Positions 7,147 to 16,366 of a stretch of DNA of 44,630 nt are shown here, piece by piece. The stretch covers positions 1 to 44,630 of the forward strand of contig JARYLO010000007.1 of NCBI GenBank assembly GCA_029907605.1, written 5' to 3'. Under the pieces are notes generated by a model. That model was not told where the DNA came from and ran no database searches. It saw only the letters and a program-made list of their open reading frames with translations. Origin of the DNA: Sedimentisphaerales bacterium. Lineage in GTDB: Bacteria; Planctomycetota; Phycisphaerae; Sedimentisphaerales; Anaerobacaceae. Positions within the stretch are counted from its first letter, which is position 1. The number at the start of each line of letters is the position of its first letter. The position numbers and the translations under genes are program-made.

Positions 7147-9723
7147 ATGGCAGCAAGAGGCAGGTTCACAACTACGCTAATCGTCGGGTTGCTCTTGGGC
7201 TCTACAAGCGCCTGGGTATCGGCCAGGGTCATATATGTGGATGACGATGCACCAGGGGCAAACAATGGCAGCTCCTGGACAAACGCTTATCGGTACCTAC
7301 AGGACGCCTTGGCAACGGCAACGGCAGGTGATGTGATAAAGGTCGGCCAGGGTGTGTACAAGCCTCATCTGCGGACCGCACCTGGCCCTACCGATCGCTC
7401 AGTAACCTTTACCCTCAAATCAGCAGTGACCTTGCTGGGCGGATATGCAGGCTATGGTGCACCGCAGCCGGATCAGCGGGACCCTTCGGTCTACAAGAGC
7501 ATACTCAGTGGGGACCGCAATGGCGATGACTGGGTCTTGGATCCAGCAGATCACACAGCGGTTGGCCTGCTACTAACGGACAGTACCAGACAGGACAACT
7601 GTTACAATGTGGTGACCGCCACATCTGTAGACAGCACCGCCGTGTTGGATGGGTTCGTGATCACTGGCGGCATCGCCAATGGCCCAACCGCAAAGAGGGG
7701 CGGCGGCATTCTTTGTAATCAGGCATCCCCAACCATCCGCAATTGTGTCATCAGTGGGTGCGCGGCCAGCGAACGTGGTGGGGCCATACTTGTGAACACG
7801 GGTGGACCGAATCTGACATCCTGCACCATAACGGGCAACTATGCATCAGAACGGGCTGGCGGTATCTTCAGCCTGGCCGCTGACCCCAATATCCTGCAGT
7901 GTACACTCTCCCACAATCTGGTCGCGCAACAAGGCAAGGGTGGTGCCATTGCTAACGAGGAGAGTTACTCATTGATAACCAGCACCATCCTGCAGAAGAA
8001 CTATGGCGGCAGCGAAGGAGGGGCAATCCACAACCTCCGCGGCCGTCCAGTAATAAGGGACTGCACGTTCATAGATAACACCAGTCGCCTGACAGGGGGT
8101 GCCATCGAGAATAGCAACGACACCTTTGCAACCATCACCCGTTGCAGCTTCATAGGCAACAGCACCGGTCAGGCTGGCGGAGCAATATCCAATTGGGCAG
8201 GGACCTGTCGGGCCCTTCACTGCATCTTCGTGGGCAATCGCAGCAATGATGAGGCAGGTGCGATATATATCCACGAGAGCGACCCCAACATCATAAACTG
8301 TCTATTCAACGGCAATAGTGCGGCCAACTATGGAGGGGCGATCACCTGCAGTGCATCCACAGTAAACGTTATCAATTGCACCTTTTCTTCAAACAATGCC
8401 GTTGGCGGAAAGGCCGTTGCGTGCAGTTCCACCTCGCCACCAGGGACGGCCAGTAGCCTTGTCATCGTCAACAGCATCCTTTGGGATGGTGGATCAGAGA
8501 TATACAACAACGACGGCTCCCAGATCAGGGCCACCTACAGTGACATCGAAGCCTGGTGGCCAGGGGCCGGCAATACATCTGCGAACCCGATGTTTACGGA
8601 TCGGGATGGACCAGATAATGTGTTAGGTAACCAGGATGACATATTAACGCTGTCAGCCGGGTCGCCCTGCATAGATGCCGGCGACAATACGGTCTTACCG
8701 ATAGACCTCCTAAGCGACCTGGCAGGGAAGGCCCGAAGGTTTGACGATCCTGCAACCACGGATGCCGGCAAGGGCCAGGCGCCTATCGTTGACATGGGCG
8801 TCTACGAATTCGGCAGCCAGGTGCCCGGCCAGAACCCGCCTGTAGCAAATGCAGGCCCTGATAGGACCGTCACTGCGGACCAGACCGGCTATGCAAACGT
8901 GCAATTAGATGGCTCTGGCTCGTACGATGTGGATGGCGATCCCCTGACCTATTCTTGGACATGGACCATAGGTGCCCAGACATACCATGCCTCAGGCGTT
9001 GCGCCCACCATTCAACTGCCTGTGGGAACCCATACAATATACCTTACGGTCTTCGACGGCACACTCTACTCCAGCCCTGACTCCGTAAGGATCACCGTCC
9101 GATCTGGGGTAAATCAGCCCCCTGTTGCCAATGCAGGCCCTGATAGGACCGTCACTGCAGGCCCAGGCGGCTATGCAACAGTTCAACTGGATGGCTCAGG
9201 CTCATATGACCCAGAAGGAAGCCCACTGACTTACTTGTGGACGTGGACCATAGGCACCCAGACATACAACGCATCAGGTGTGATGCCCACCATACAACTA
9301 CCTGTTGGCACGTATACTATCCGCCTGCGTGTACACGATGGCACCCAGTACTCCCCTGAGGATACGGTGGTCATCACGGTCCTGCAGGTCCCTCAATACC
9401 AGATGTGGTTGTGGCCGTTCCAGGTCAATCGTACGGACACGACCAGGTATGTAATCGCGATCATCAGGTTGCCAGAGGTAGGCCTGCTGGATCTGGATAT
9501 GTCGGTACCCATAGTGATCCAGCCTTACTGGATCGATGCCATAGCCCAGGATGCCTCCGAGTTCACCGATGGCGGATTAGTAACATATGTCTATGCGGTA
9601 TTCTGGGAGGATGACATACTTAATACGATCCCACAAGATGGACTTGTGCAACTGACTATACAAGGTCAGATGGCATCCGGACAGATCTACCAGGCCACAG
9701 GCCAGGTGGTACTGACCCACTAG
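7147..9723 (+). CDS. Secreted right-handed beta-helix protein with two PKD domains
   Basis: An 858-residue exoprotein. A signal peptide (MAARGRFTTTLIVGLLLGST) is followed by RVIYVDDDAPGANNGSSW, a common opening of planctomycete-type beta-helix proteins. Residues of about 60-480 are many short turns with GGA, NC.I and ISGC patterns, as in pectate-lyase-like parallel beta-helices. Two PKD domains follow (about 560-654 and 655-748), each with PPVANAGPDRTV and VQLDGSGSYD. A last domain of about 110 residues has no family I can name, and I see no obvious sorting signal at the C-terminus. AAAGGGGA precedes the start. Whether it binds or cuts polysaccharide cannot be told; no catalytic residues are recognisable. 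Confidence 0.85.
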   Translation: MAARGRFTTTLIVGLLLGSTSAWVSARVIYVDDDAPGANNGSSWTNAYRYLQDALATATAGDVIKVGQGVYKPHLRTAPGPTDRSVTFTLKSAVTLLGGYAGYGAPQPDQRDPSVYKSILSGDRNGDDWVLDPADHTAVGLLLTDSTRQDNCYNVVTATSVDSTAVLDGFVITGGIANGPTAKRGGGILCNQASPTIRNCVISGCAASERGGAILVNTGGPNLTSCTITGNYASERAGGIFSLAADPNILQCTLSHNLVAQQGKGGAIANEESYSLITSTILQKNYGGSEGGAIHNLRGRPVIRDCTFIDNTSRLTGGAIENSNDTFATITRCSFIGNSTGQAGGAISNWAGTCRALHCIFVGNRSNDEAGAIYIHESDPNIINCLFNGNSAANYGGAITCSASTVNVINCTFSSNNAVGGKAVACSSTSPPGTASSLVIVNSILWDGGSEIYNNDGSQIRATYSDIEAWWPGAGNTSANPMFTDRDGPDNVLGNQDDILTLSAGSPCIDAGDNTVLPIDLLSDLAGKARRFDDPATTDAGKGQAPIVDMGVYEFGSQVPGQNPPVANAGPDRTVTADQTGYANVQLDGSGSYDVDGDPLTYSWTWTIGAQTYHASGVAPTIQLPVGTHTIYLTVFDGTLYSSPDSVRITVRSGVNQPPVANAGPDRTVTAGPGGYATVQLDGSGSYDPEGSPLTYLWTWTIGTQTYNASGVMPTIQLPVGTYTIRLRVHDGTQYSPEDTVVITVLQVPQYQMWLWPFQVNRTDTTRYVIAIIRLPEVGLLDLDMSVPIVIQPYWIDAIAQDASEFTDGGLVTYVYAVFWEDDILNTIPQDGLVQLTIQGQMASGQIYQATGQVVLTH
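8848..9158 (+). repeat. Two PKD repeats sharing a 29-base identical segment
   Basis: Bases 8848-8876 and 9130-9158 are identical over 29 bases and lie 282 bases (94 codons) apart, at the same point of the two PKD domains. This points to a fairly recent internal duplication or gene conversion. Confidence 0.8.
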
Positions 9724-9738
9724 ATGATCATTGACTGG

Positions 9739-9782
9739 GGATAAGGCCTTGTTATCCTCTGCCTAGGGCCCAACTGGGGGCC
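9739..9782 (+). terminator. Two weak hairpins after the beta-helix gene
   Basis: GGATAA/TTATCC (9739-9757, 7-base loop) and GGCCC/GGGCC (9767-9782, 6-base loop) fill the short gap before trxB. No T-run follows, so termination is uncertain. Confidence 0.25.
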
Positions 9783-9801
9783 ATTGTAGGATGGGCAAAG
9801 G

Positions 9802-10773
9802 ATGGCAGGCGACATATTCGACGTGGCGATCATAGGGGCTGGACCAGCAGGCCTGGCTGCAGGCTTATATGCAGCACGGGCAGGTTACAAGACGATCATC
9901 ATCGAGAAATTCGCCCCAGGTGGTCAGATCGTCAACACCGATAGGATCGAGAACTACCCTGGGATTGACCGTATCGATGGCTGGACACTGATCCAGACCA
10001 TGCAAGGCCAGGTACAAAGGTTTGGGGGCCAGATCCAGCTCGGCAATGAGGTCACAAAGGTAGGGCGCACAGACGATGGTCTTGTCACCGTAACCTGCAC
10101 TGCCCAGTCCTATCTGGCGAGGGCAGCGATCATTGCCGTAGGCAGCACATACCGCACACTGGGTGTACCTGGGGAGGATAGGTTCCGCTCTGCAGGGGCG
10201 GGGGTCAGCTACTGTGGGACATGCGATGGACCTTTCTTTAAGGGCAAGGAGGTGGTGGCCGTAGGTGGGGGCAACACTGCCGTTGAGGAGGCCTTAGTCT
10301 TGGCTAGGTACTGCAAGAAGGTCACCCTGGTACACCGCAGATCCCAGTTCCGTGCAGACAAGGTCCTGGTAGATGAGCTATTGGCAAAGGTAGGTCAGAA
10401 GGACACGAACCTAGTGATCCTCTATGATAGCATCTTGACCTCAATAAACGGAAAGGATAAGGTCCAGTCCGTAACGATAAAGAACCTCACTACAGGTTCC
10501 CAGCAGGATTATCCCTGCGATGGGGTATTTATCTTTGTGGGCATGACACCGAATACGGGCTTTCTGGCAGGCTCCGTTGGTCTGACCGATAATAGGCTGG
10601 TCAGGTGCGACCCAGCGACCTTATGCACAGATCTGCCAGGTGTGTTTGTCGCAGGGGATTGCCGTGTGGGTTCGGCCATGCAGCTTGCCACCGCAGTAGG
10701 AGATGGTGTCCATGCAGCGATACGCCTGAAGGATTATCTGAAGGATCCAGATTGGTGGCACATGCCTGCCTAG
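9802..10773 (+). CDS. trxB: Thioredoxin reductase
   Basis: FAD- and NADPH-dependent flavoenzyme of 323 residues that reduces thioredoxin in the cytoplasm. It shows the FAD-binding GAGPAG near residues 12-17, the redox pair Cys138/Cys141 in YCGTCDG, the NADPH-binding GGGNTA (155-160) with HRRSQFRA beyond it, and the C-terminal FAD motif VFVAGDCRV. Length and domain order are those of low-molecular-weight bacterial TrxB. The ribosome-binding site is poor (GGGCAAAGG directly before ATG). Its stop codon overlaps the stop of the convergent DUF2752 gene. No thioredoxin gene is in the window. Confidence 0.95.
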   Translation: MAGDIFDVAIIGAGPAGLAAGLYAARAGYKTIIIEKFAPGGQIVNTDRIENYPGIDRIDGWTLIQTMQGQVQRFGGQIQLGNEVTKVGRTDDGLVTVTCTAQSYLARAAIIAVGSTYRTLGVPGEDRFRSAGAGVSYCGTCDGPFFKGKEVVAVGGGNTAVEEALVLARYCKKVTLVHRRSQFRADKVLVDELLAKVGQKDTNLVILYDSILTSINGKDKVQSVTIKNLTTGSQQDYPCDGVFIFVGMTPNTGFLAGSVGLTDNRLVRCDPATLCTDLPGVFVAGDCRVGSAMQLATAVGDGVHAAIRLKDYLKDPDWWHMPA

Positions 10774-11225
10774 CCACCTACCCAGATAGCCAACAACTCC
10801 ATTACCCAGACAACAAGGATTATCAATAGTGCTGCAACCATCACACCCCTGGGCCAGACCATGGACCAGGTCTTCCAGACCAACCTAGGGATAAGCCCGC
10901 TTACCGCAACGACGCCGGCCAATGCCCCGCTGGCCAGTATGCACATGGACAAGATGGCAGCAGCAGGCTGTATAGAAAAGGCATGCAGGACCTTGCCACG
11001 GGCAAAGGCCAAGACAGCGGTGGTCATGCCGCAGGTGGGGCAGGGAAGGCCGTATCTCTGCTTGAATCCACAAGGCCCAAACCAGACCCCTACGTCCCAG
11101 CCGATCAGTTGCACGGCAAGCAGGAGCCCAAAGGCCCCTACCACGCATACGGACCAGATGGCAGCAATACGACGCTGTCTTGGGGTCAACCTGACAAGAC
11201 CGGTTTTGTCTTGTTCGCCATGCAT
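10770..11225 (-). CDS. DUF2752 membrane protein
   Basis: A 151-residue membrane protein. The family hallmark is present: [20 protein letters not shown] at about 51-70, with Cys52, Cys62 and Cys65, placed after a first membrane helix (22-40) and before two more (about 85-108 and 127-147). The biochemical role of DUF2752 is not known; the CPxCGMT element suggests metal binding. I start at the ATG at 11223-11225, since the 125 residues that an earlier start would add lie antisense to the divergent phosphatase gene. No strong ribosome-binding site. Only 22 bases separate it from the divergent gene. Confidence 0.8.
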   Translation of the reverse strand: MHGEQDKTGLVRLTPRQRRIAAIWSVCVVGAFGLLLAVQLIGWDVGVWFGPCGFKQRYGLPCPTCGMTTAVLAFARGKVLHAFSIQPAAAILSMCILASGALAGVVAVSGLIPRLVWKTWSMVWPRGVMVAALLIILVVWVMELLAIWVGG

Positions 11226-11247
11226 TAGTCTGTAAGATGCTCGGGCT

Positions 11248-12063
11248 ATGGAATACAGCCTTCTACCAATGGATGCAATGCTAAATGTGGCCATGCAGGC
11301 CGCAAGGGCAGCTGCCAGCCATGCGATCAAGGCAAGGGCCAGCCTGGAGGTCTCTGTCAAGGGTACAACGGAATTGGTCACCAACGCCGACATGGCGTGC
11401 CAGGCCCTGATAATAGAACAGCTCAGGGCCGCTTTCCCAGGCCACGGTATAGTGGCAGAGGAGGGACCAGCAGGTAACCTCCTGAAGGTACCACCATTAG
11501 AGGGACAAGAGGTCTGGTGGGCAATAGACCCGATAGATGGGACGCAGAACTTCGCAAAGGGTATACCGATCTTTGCGGTCAGCATAGCCGCTATCTTCAA
11601 GGGAAGGCCGGTCGTTGCGGTTGTGTATGATCCATGTCAGGATCTTATGTTTACCGCTACTGCCCAAGGCCAGGCCCTCTGCAATGCAGTACCGATACAG
11701 ATTAACGATGAACCGATCGGCCCATTTGTCTGTGTTGGACTCGACAGCCATTTAGGCAATAACCTGCCAGGCTGGGTCGAGCCGATCGTGATCGGGACCA
11801 GGTTCCGCAACCTCGGTAGTGCAGCACTGCACCTTGCATATGTAGCAAAGGGGGCCATGGCTGCCGCCATCCTGTGTATGCCCAAGGTCTGGGACATCGC
11901 CGCTGGCACCCTCATTGCTCAACAGGCTGGGGCGATAGTTAGCAGTTGGAATGGTAGACCTATCTGGCCCATGGACCTGGATCAGTACCAAGGCCAGATC
12001 ACCCCCACCCTGGCGGCCAATCCGACCTGTCACAGGCAGATCATAGAGATCTTGAATCGCTAG
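11248..12063 (+). CDS. Inositol monophosphatase family phosphatase
   Basis: Magnesium-dependent phosphatase of the inositol monophosphatase/CysQ superfamily, 271 residues. The metal-site residues are present: Glu71 in VAEEGPAG, then Asp94 and Asp97 in WAIDPIDGTQNFAKG, and the second family motif KVWDIAAGTLIAQQAGA near 211-227. The natural substrate (inositol phosphate, 3'-phosphoadenosine phosphate, histidinol phosphate or another) cannot be chosen from sequence alone. No clear ribosome-binding site; Met8 or Met11 could be the real start. It converges with gspK, with only two bases between the stops. Confidence 0.88.
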   Translation: MEYSLLPMDAMLNVAMQAARAAASHAIKARASLEVSVKGTTELVTNADMACQALIIEQLRAAFPGHGIVAEEGPAGNLLKVPPLEGQEVWWAIDPIDGTQNFAKGIPIFAVSIAAIFKGRPVVAVVYDPCQDLMFTATAQGQALCNAVPIQINDEPIGPFVCVGLDSHLGNNLPGWVEPIVIGTRFRNLGSAALHLAYVAKGAMAAAILCMPKVWDIAAGTLIAQQAGAIVSSWNGRPIWPMDLDQYQGQITPTLAANPTCHRQIIEILNR

Positions 12064-12065
12064 GG

Positions 12066-14591
12066 CTATCTGGGGTCAGGAACCCGATGCAGCAAGATCA
12101 ATCGCGGCATATCCGAGGCGGTCTTGACCTGGCTGCGGTCGAAGATCGCCATAAGCCGCCTCTGCGGGCCATCCTCCCCAAGCCTGATCAGGATATATGC
12201 GGTAAAGATATCACTGCGCACCGTGATCAGGTTGCTGATCCTGGAGAATAACAGATCTCTTGCCTCCAGATCATCGTATATCCCATCAGGTGTCAGGTCA
12301 GGACCGCCATCTTCCTGTTCGGCAATTCCCACCATACCCTGCATCTGCGGGACCCTGAGCAATTGCGCAATACTGCTAAATGCCCCATTGCTGTTGCGGT
12401 AATCTACGATCGCCTGACCGATGTCCGAGCCGATCCTCCGGCCGGCCCATTCCAGATATGGCAATCTGTTAAGCACATATGGTCCAGCGGTGTTGATGTT
12501 TATCCTGCCCCTGATCGGCAGCCCTTCCCCACCAGGTACGTTGAACTGCCTTCCAGATAACACCCTGACATATCTGAAGATGGCATCAGCAGGATACCTG
12601 CTTATGTCAAGCCTGATGGACGCCTCATCAGGTTCATTGGCCAACTGCTCGCCAAGTGTGCTTGCCATGTCATCTACCCTGGGTCCGATCAGCAGCAGCC
12701 TGCTTATCTGGCCGACCGTCAATAGACCCATCCTCCCTGATGTCCAAATCTGCTGCGGGCTGACCAGATTGTAGTTGTGCCTGGTAGCCCGTGCGTATAC
12801 CCAATCCCATGTCTGTGGGTCATCTGTCCTCTTGCGGGGTGTCCTTGGCAGTGGCGTCTGGCCAACAAAGTACATCTGCTGATATATGATGTTCCATCTG
12901 GCATCTGGTCTGGCATAGTATTGTGGCTGGCCCTTGACCTGATTCCAGTCAAACCATCTATCCTCTGTAACCTGCCGATCCAACGGTATCTGGACCCTGC
13001 CCTGCCTGCGGACCAGATAGATGTCATATGTCTGACGGATCTGAAAACCACCTGCACTCGATTGCTCGTAAAGGGCAAGGACTAGATTGATATTATTGGG
13101 ATCCTTGGACCTGATAGTGACATACTGGCTCGGTCCTATCGTGCCAGAAAGGGCTACCTCTGCCCTACCACCCTTCTTCCCTATCAATGCAAGCAGACAA
13201 CCATCTAGGCTTATCGGGGTGGTAAAAGGATTATATAGCTCAACAATAAACTCATTGTTGGCCAGTCTCGTCGGATCTACCGATGAGATAACAAAGCCTA
13301 TCTGTCTTATGAATGGGTTTGGTTCTAGGCCCCAGTATGTAACAGCAGAGCCAAGAGGCTGGAGGCCTGTGGAGTTGCTATCAGCATCAACAAGATCAAA
13401 GAGGTTTACCGCCAGTTGGGCAGCTACCGGCAGATCCAGCCCTGCCCTCACGAAAGTGGCAAATAAGGCATTTGCATCTGCTAGGTTCAGGTCCACCTGA
13501 GGTAGGCCACAAGGATCTATGGGGGCATCTGCACTGAAGGTCGTGCAGATATGCCGATAATCGTAAAGCCTCGCTGGGCTGGCCTGAGGTGGCCTGAGCC
13601 CGACCAACGTCAGCCAATCATTCAGGTAATAGGTATCAGTACCAATGGGCACCGCCGGTCCACCTTCAAAGGCCTTACGCCAAAACATCTCTATCCTGGC
13701 AGGTGCCCTGTTGTAATTGAGGATGTAGCGATACCTGAGCCTCAGTTCATCGCAGATATCAAATGGGGCATAATCGGCAGGAACCACACCGGGATTCCAG
13801 ACCACCTCCTGCAGGTAAGCCCTCCAATCAGGTTGACGTGGGCTCCTTGCTGCTAACAGGGCACTGCTGGCAGCAAGAGGTCCGCCGTTGCTACCCCTTT
13901 GAGCAAGTGCAACCAAATCGATCTGCATCTGGTGGAAACCATCGCAAAGGCATGGGTCATTGGGGTCAAACCTATAGGCAGTGTTCACATTCAGCATAGC
14001 CCCATTGTCTATGACCCTGGCTGCAAGGTACACACGCCTACCATCAGAGGTATGCACCCCCTCCAAAGGCACCCATTTTCCGTCAGCGATGCCATCCCCG
14101 TCTGCATCGGCAACCTGCTCCAACAACTGCCCGCTGCAGGGATCGATCGCAATAGGCCTGTACTCAGGCTGGTATGCCATCAGCAGGTCCTTGTTTGGAC
14201 CAGAAGCGGGAGGGTCTAGACTGATCGGCACATCCTGTGTGGTCCAACCATTGGCCCTCATGTAACCAGTCAGGTCGCTGATCTGACCCCAGGCTGCGGT
14301 TCCATCTGCCAGAAGATAAGGTTCCAGGCTGGCAAGAAATGGGTCATTCTGATCTGGATAATCATAGTACTCAACGTTCTGTCCGATGCCAGGCAGATCT
14401 AGGACTAGCTGCCTGCCCAGAAGACCGAGCACCGCCTCTGTGGCCAGGTCAAGTTGCCTATCCTGGATCGTTGCAGTAGCGGCCATGCGATCCAGTCTTG
14501 ACAGCAGTGCAAACAGGACCCCGATCACCGCCAACAGGCTGGTCAACACCACCGTCAGGATCAACGCCGAACCTGTCTTGTTTACAGACAT
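12066..14591 (-). CDS. gspK: Oversized GspK-like minor pseudopilin
   Basis: Last gene of the secretion/pilus operon. It has a prepilin-like N-terminus, KTG followed by SALILTVVLTSLLAVIGVLF, lacking Glu at position +5, which is the GspK exception among pseudopilins. A helix-hairpin-helix-like region with ININTAGPYVLNRLPYLEW and IGQAIVDYRNSNGAFSS lies near residues 690-740, also typical of GspK. GspK normally caps the pseudopilus tip. At 841 residues it is more than twice the usual length of about 330; the extra mass is mainly in the middle. It contains calcium-loop-like acidic stretches such as DADGDGIADGKW. It starts nine bases after gspJ. Assignment by motif and order. Confidence 0.75.
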   Translation of the reverse strand: MSVNKTGSALILTVVLTSLLAVIGVLFALLSRLDRMAATATIQDRQLDLATEAVLGLLGRQLVLDLPGIGQNVEYYDYPDQNDPFLASLEPYLLADGTAAWGQISDLTGYMRANGWTTQDVPISLDPPASGPNKDLLMAYQPEYRPIAIDPCSGQLLEQVADADGDGIADGKWVPLEGVHTSDGRRVYLAARVIDNGAMLNVNTAYRFDPNDPCLCDGFHQMQIDLVALAQRGSNGGPLAASSALLAARSPRQPDWRAYLQEVVWNPGVVPADYAPFDICDELRLRYRYILNYNRAPARIEMFWRKAFEGGPAVPIGTDTYYLNDWLTLVGLRPPQASPARLYDYRHICTTFSADAPIDPCGLPQVDLNLADANALFATFVRAGLDLPVAAQLAVNLFDLVDADSNSTGLQPLGSAVTYWGLEPNPFIRQIGFVISSVDPTRLANNEFIVELYNPFTTPISLDGCLLALIGKKGGRAEVALSGTIGPSQYVTIRSKDPNNINLVLALYEQSSAGGFQIRQTYDIYLVRRQGRVQIPLDRQVTEDRWFDWNQVKGQPQYYARPDARWNIIYQQMYFVGQTPLPRTPRKRTDDPQTWDWVYARATRHNYNLVSPQQIWTSGRMGLLTVGQISRLLLIGPRVDDMASTLGEQLANEPDEASIRLDISRYPADAIFRYVRVLSGRQFNVPGGEGLPIRGRININTAGPYVLNRLPYLEWAGRRIGSDIGQAIVDYRNSNGAFSSIAQLLRVPQMQGMVGIAEQEDGGPDLTPDGIYDDLEARDLLFSRISNLITVRSDIFTAYILIRLGEDGPQRRLMAIFDRSQVKTASDMPRLILLHRVPDPR

Positions 14592-14600
14592 CAGCTCAGT

Positions 14601-15623
14601 TTAGCTCCCAAAGTATACAACATAGGTAAATGTCCTTCCACCCTTGATAAGGCCTTTAGAATCATGGATGGTGATGGTGAACTTGAATGCCCTTCCAAGC
14701 CCTGGCACATCGAGGAATTGCGTCCCCGGATCCTTTAGACCTGCAAGACCAGGGCCGAAAGAGACCTTGTTTGCAGCCCCAGATGACCACAGGACAAATG
14801 CGGCCTTATCCTCCTCCAAGACACCCCCTGATACCAATAGATCGCTGTCAGATAGGGCCCCATTGCCATCTGGATCTATATCCGGTACCCACCTGTTTAG
14901 CCTGTCTGACCAGGCCTGAACCTGGAAGTGACTGACCAGATCACTCAACACAAGCTCCCTGGAGCAGGGATCTGCTGGATCCACGTGCGGTCCGAATTGA
15001 TGGTCCACAAGACCTGATTCTATATCCACACCCATCATGCCGATTATGGCAGCCCTCTTGGAGGCATAAGGCATCTGTGCCCATTGCTGTATGGTCATGC
15101 GATCATATTGATGTTGAGGATCCCTGGCCCAATCCTGCCAGGGCCTTGGGTCTGTGGCAGTATTCGGATCTAGGACAGGCCCAAGCGAAGGCTCGGCTGT
15201 CAGTATGTGCCTGAACCTGATCAGCGTGCCAGAACCACCGGCCCTCCTAGAAAGGAAGTAACCTACCCTGGCCACCTGGCCGTTAATAGCACTTGAACCG
15301 CCTGGTCCTGTTGATCTAAACGTCCCAGTGGAAAAGAACATCATCCGATCCATTCTGGCATAATTGCCAACCGCATTTGGCTCCTTGCGCGCAACATAGG
15401 CGATGAACACCTCGCCGTGCTTGTACAATCCGCCTAGGTCGGCATCCAATTGCAGGGTGATCACACGCAACCGTTGCAGGATCTCTGCATTTGCCCTGGC
15501 AATCCTGGTGGTCTGGACTGCAATCCGAAACACGGCCCCTGCCATGACTATCAGCATGGCCAGCAGGCCGATGGCCACAAGCAGCTCAACAAGCGAAAGC
15601 CCACTCTTGCCCCTGCCAGGCAT
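14601..15623 (-). CDS. gspJ: GspJ-like minor pseudopilin
   Basis: A 340-residue protein with a type III prepilin signal, KSG followed by LSLVELLVAIGLLAML, with Glu at +5 and a hydrophobic helix. It should be inserted in the inner membrane, cleaved by prepilin peptidase and built into the pseudopilus tip. The ATG overlaps the previous stop as TAATG, fixing the start at 15623. Assignment to GspJ rests mainly on its place between GspI- and GspK-like genes and its size, somewhat larger than usual. The C-terminal half is beta-rich with no motif I can name. Confidence 0.72.
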   Translation of the reverse strand: MPGRGKSGLSLVELLVAIGLLAMLIVMAGAVFRIAVQTTRIARANAEILQRLRVITLQLDADLGGLYKHGEVFIAYVARKEPNAVGNYARMDRMMFFSTGTFRSTGPGGSSAINGQVARVGYFLSRRAGGSGTLIRFRHILTAEPSLGPVLDPNTATDPRPWQDWARDPQHQYDRMTIQQWAQMPYASKRAAIIGMMGVDIESGLVDHQFGPHVDPADPCSRELVLSDLVSHFQVQAWSDRLNRWVPDIDPDGNGALSDSDLLVSGGVLEEDKAAFVLWSSGAANKVSFGPGLAGLKDPGTQFLDVPGLGRAFKFTITIHDSKGLIKGGRTFTYVVYFGS

Positions 15624-16366
15624 TATCCCCCTCCACCAGCACCGCTGCCTGCCTGCCAAGTAGGGTATGCAAGTGTCAATCTGGTCTGGTATACGGCCAG
15701 CGTCGGATCCCTGCCCTTGCCCTTTGGAGGCCTGATTACCCAGTACTCACCTGGTACCTGCTCGGTATGCGAGCCAACCTTTAGTACAAAAAGGTCCTTT
15801 GCCTGGTCAGACAAGCGTCTGGCACGACAGATCAGGCCATCATTGTCCCTGACCAGCAGGCCTCCATCATACACATACCCTGGTTGGTCGGGTATCAGAC
15901 CCTTGCCGAAGTTTGTAAGACGGATTAACACTGGATCAGGCAGGTCTGTTTGATCCTGAGGTGTCCTGCAGACGAATATGGTCAGCAATACAGAATAGGG
16001 GTCAGCAGGATCACTCCTACACAACGCCTGCCAATAGTACTGGCGTTGCTGGACCCCAAGTTGCGAGATTGAAGGATACAATCGGTCATCATCGGATATC
16101 ACCCTGCCGGAATGGTCTTGGGTATATGGTAACTGGCGGTCAGAAGAAAGAAGGTCAGGCCTGTATATCCCATGCAACAGGGCCACAGATACCGCCTCTT
16201 TGGCCACCGCTGCACCCAGTGTCTGCTCTGTTGCATAGGCAGCATAATGGATCCCAAGTACAAAGGCCCCACCTATGAAAAGCATGCCCACCGCTACTGT
16301 GGCCACTGCCAATAGGACCTCGGTCAACGAGAAGCCTGTATGCCTATGTGCAGTCACACCCCTCAC
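15623..16366 (-). CDS. gspI: GspI-like minor pseudopilin
   Basis: A 247-residue protein with the prepilin cleavage site HTG followed by FSLTEVLLAVATVAVGMLF. The start is GTG at 16364-16366, overlapping the gspH stop as GTGA, so the two are probably translationally coupled. It is longer than GspI of enterobacteria (about 125). The call as GspI is by gene order; another minor pseudopilin type is possible. A Gly-rich C-terminus (GSGAGGGG) is unusual. Confidence 0.68.
   Translation of the reverse strand: MRGVTAHRHTGFSLTEVLLAVATVAVGMLFIGGAFVLGIHYAAYATEQTLGAAVAKEAVSVALLHGIYRPDLLSSDRQLPYTQDHSGRVISDDDRLYPSISQLGVQQRQYYWQALCRSDPADPYSVLLTIFVCRTPQDQTDLPDPVLIRLTNFGKGLIPDQPGYVYDGGLLVRDNDGLICRARRLSDQAKDLFVLKVGSHTEQVPGEYWVIRPPKGKGRDPTLAVYQTRLTLAYPTWQAGSGAGGGG

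Noticed and set aside
8848-9158. Short repeat considered as a CRISPR-like or mobile repeat
   Set aside because: Only two copies, in frame, at matching positions of two PKD domains, so it is a protein-domain duplication.
9739-9782. Hairpins after the beta-helix gene as a strong intrinsic terminator
   Set aside because: Stems are only 5-6 bp and no T-run follows; listed at low confidence only.
11226-11600. N-terminal extension of the DUF2752 frame to 276 codons
   Set aside because: The extra part is antisense to the phosphatase gene, and the recognisable protein begins at the ATG at 11223-11225.
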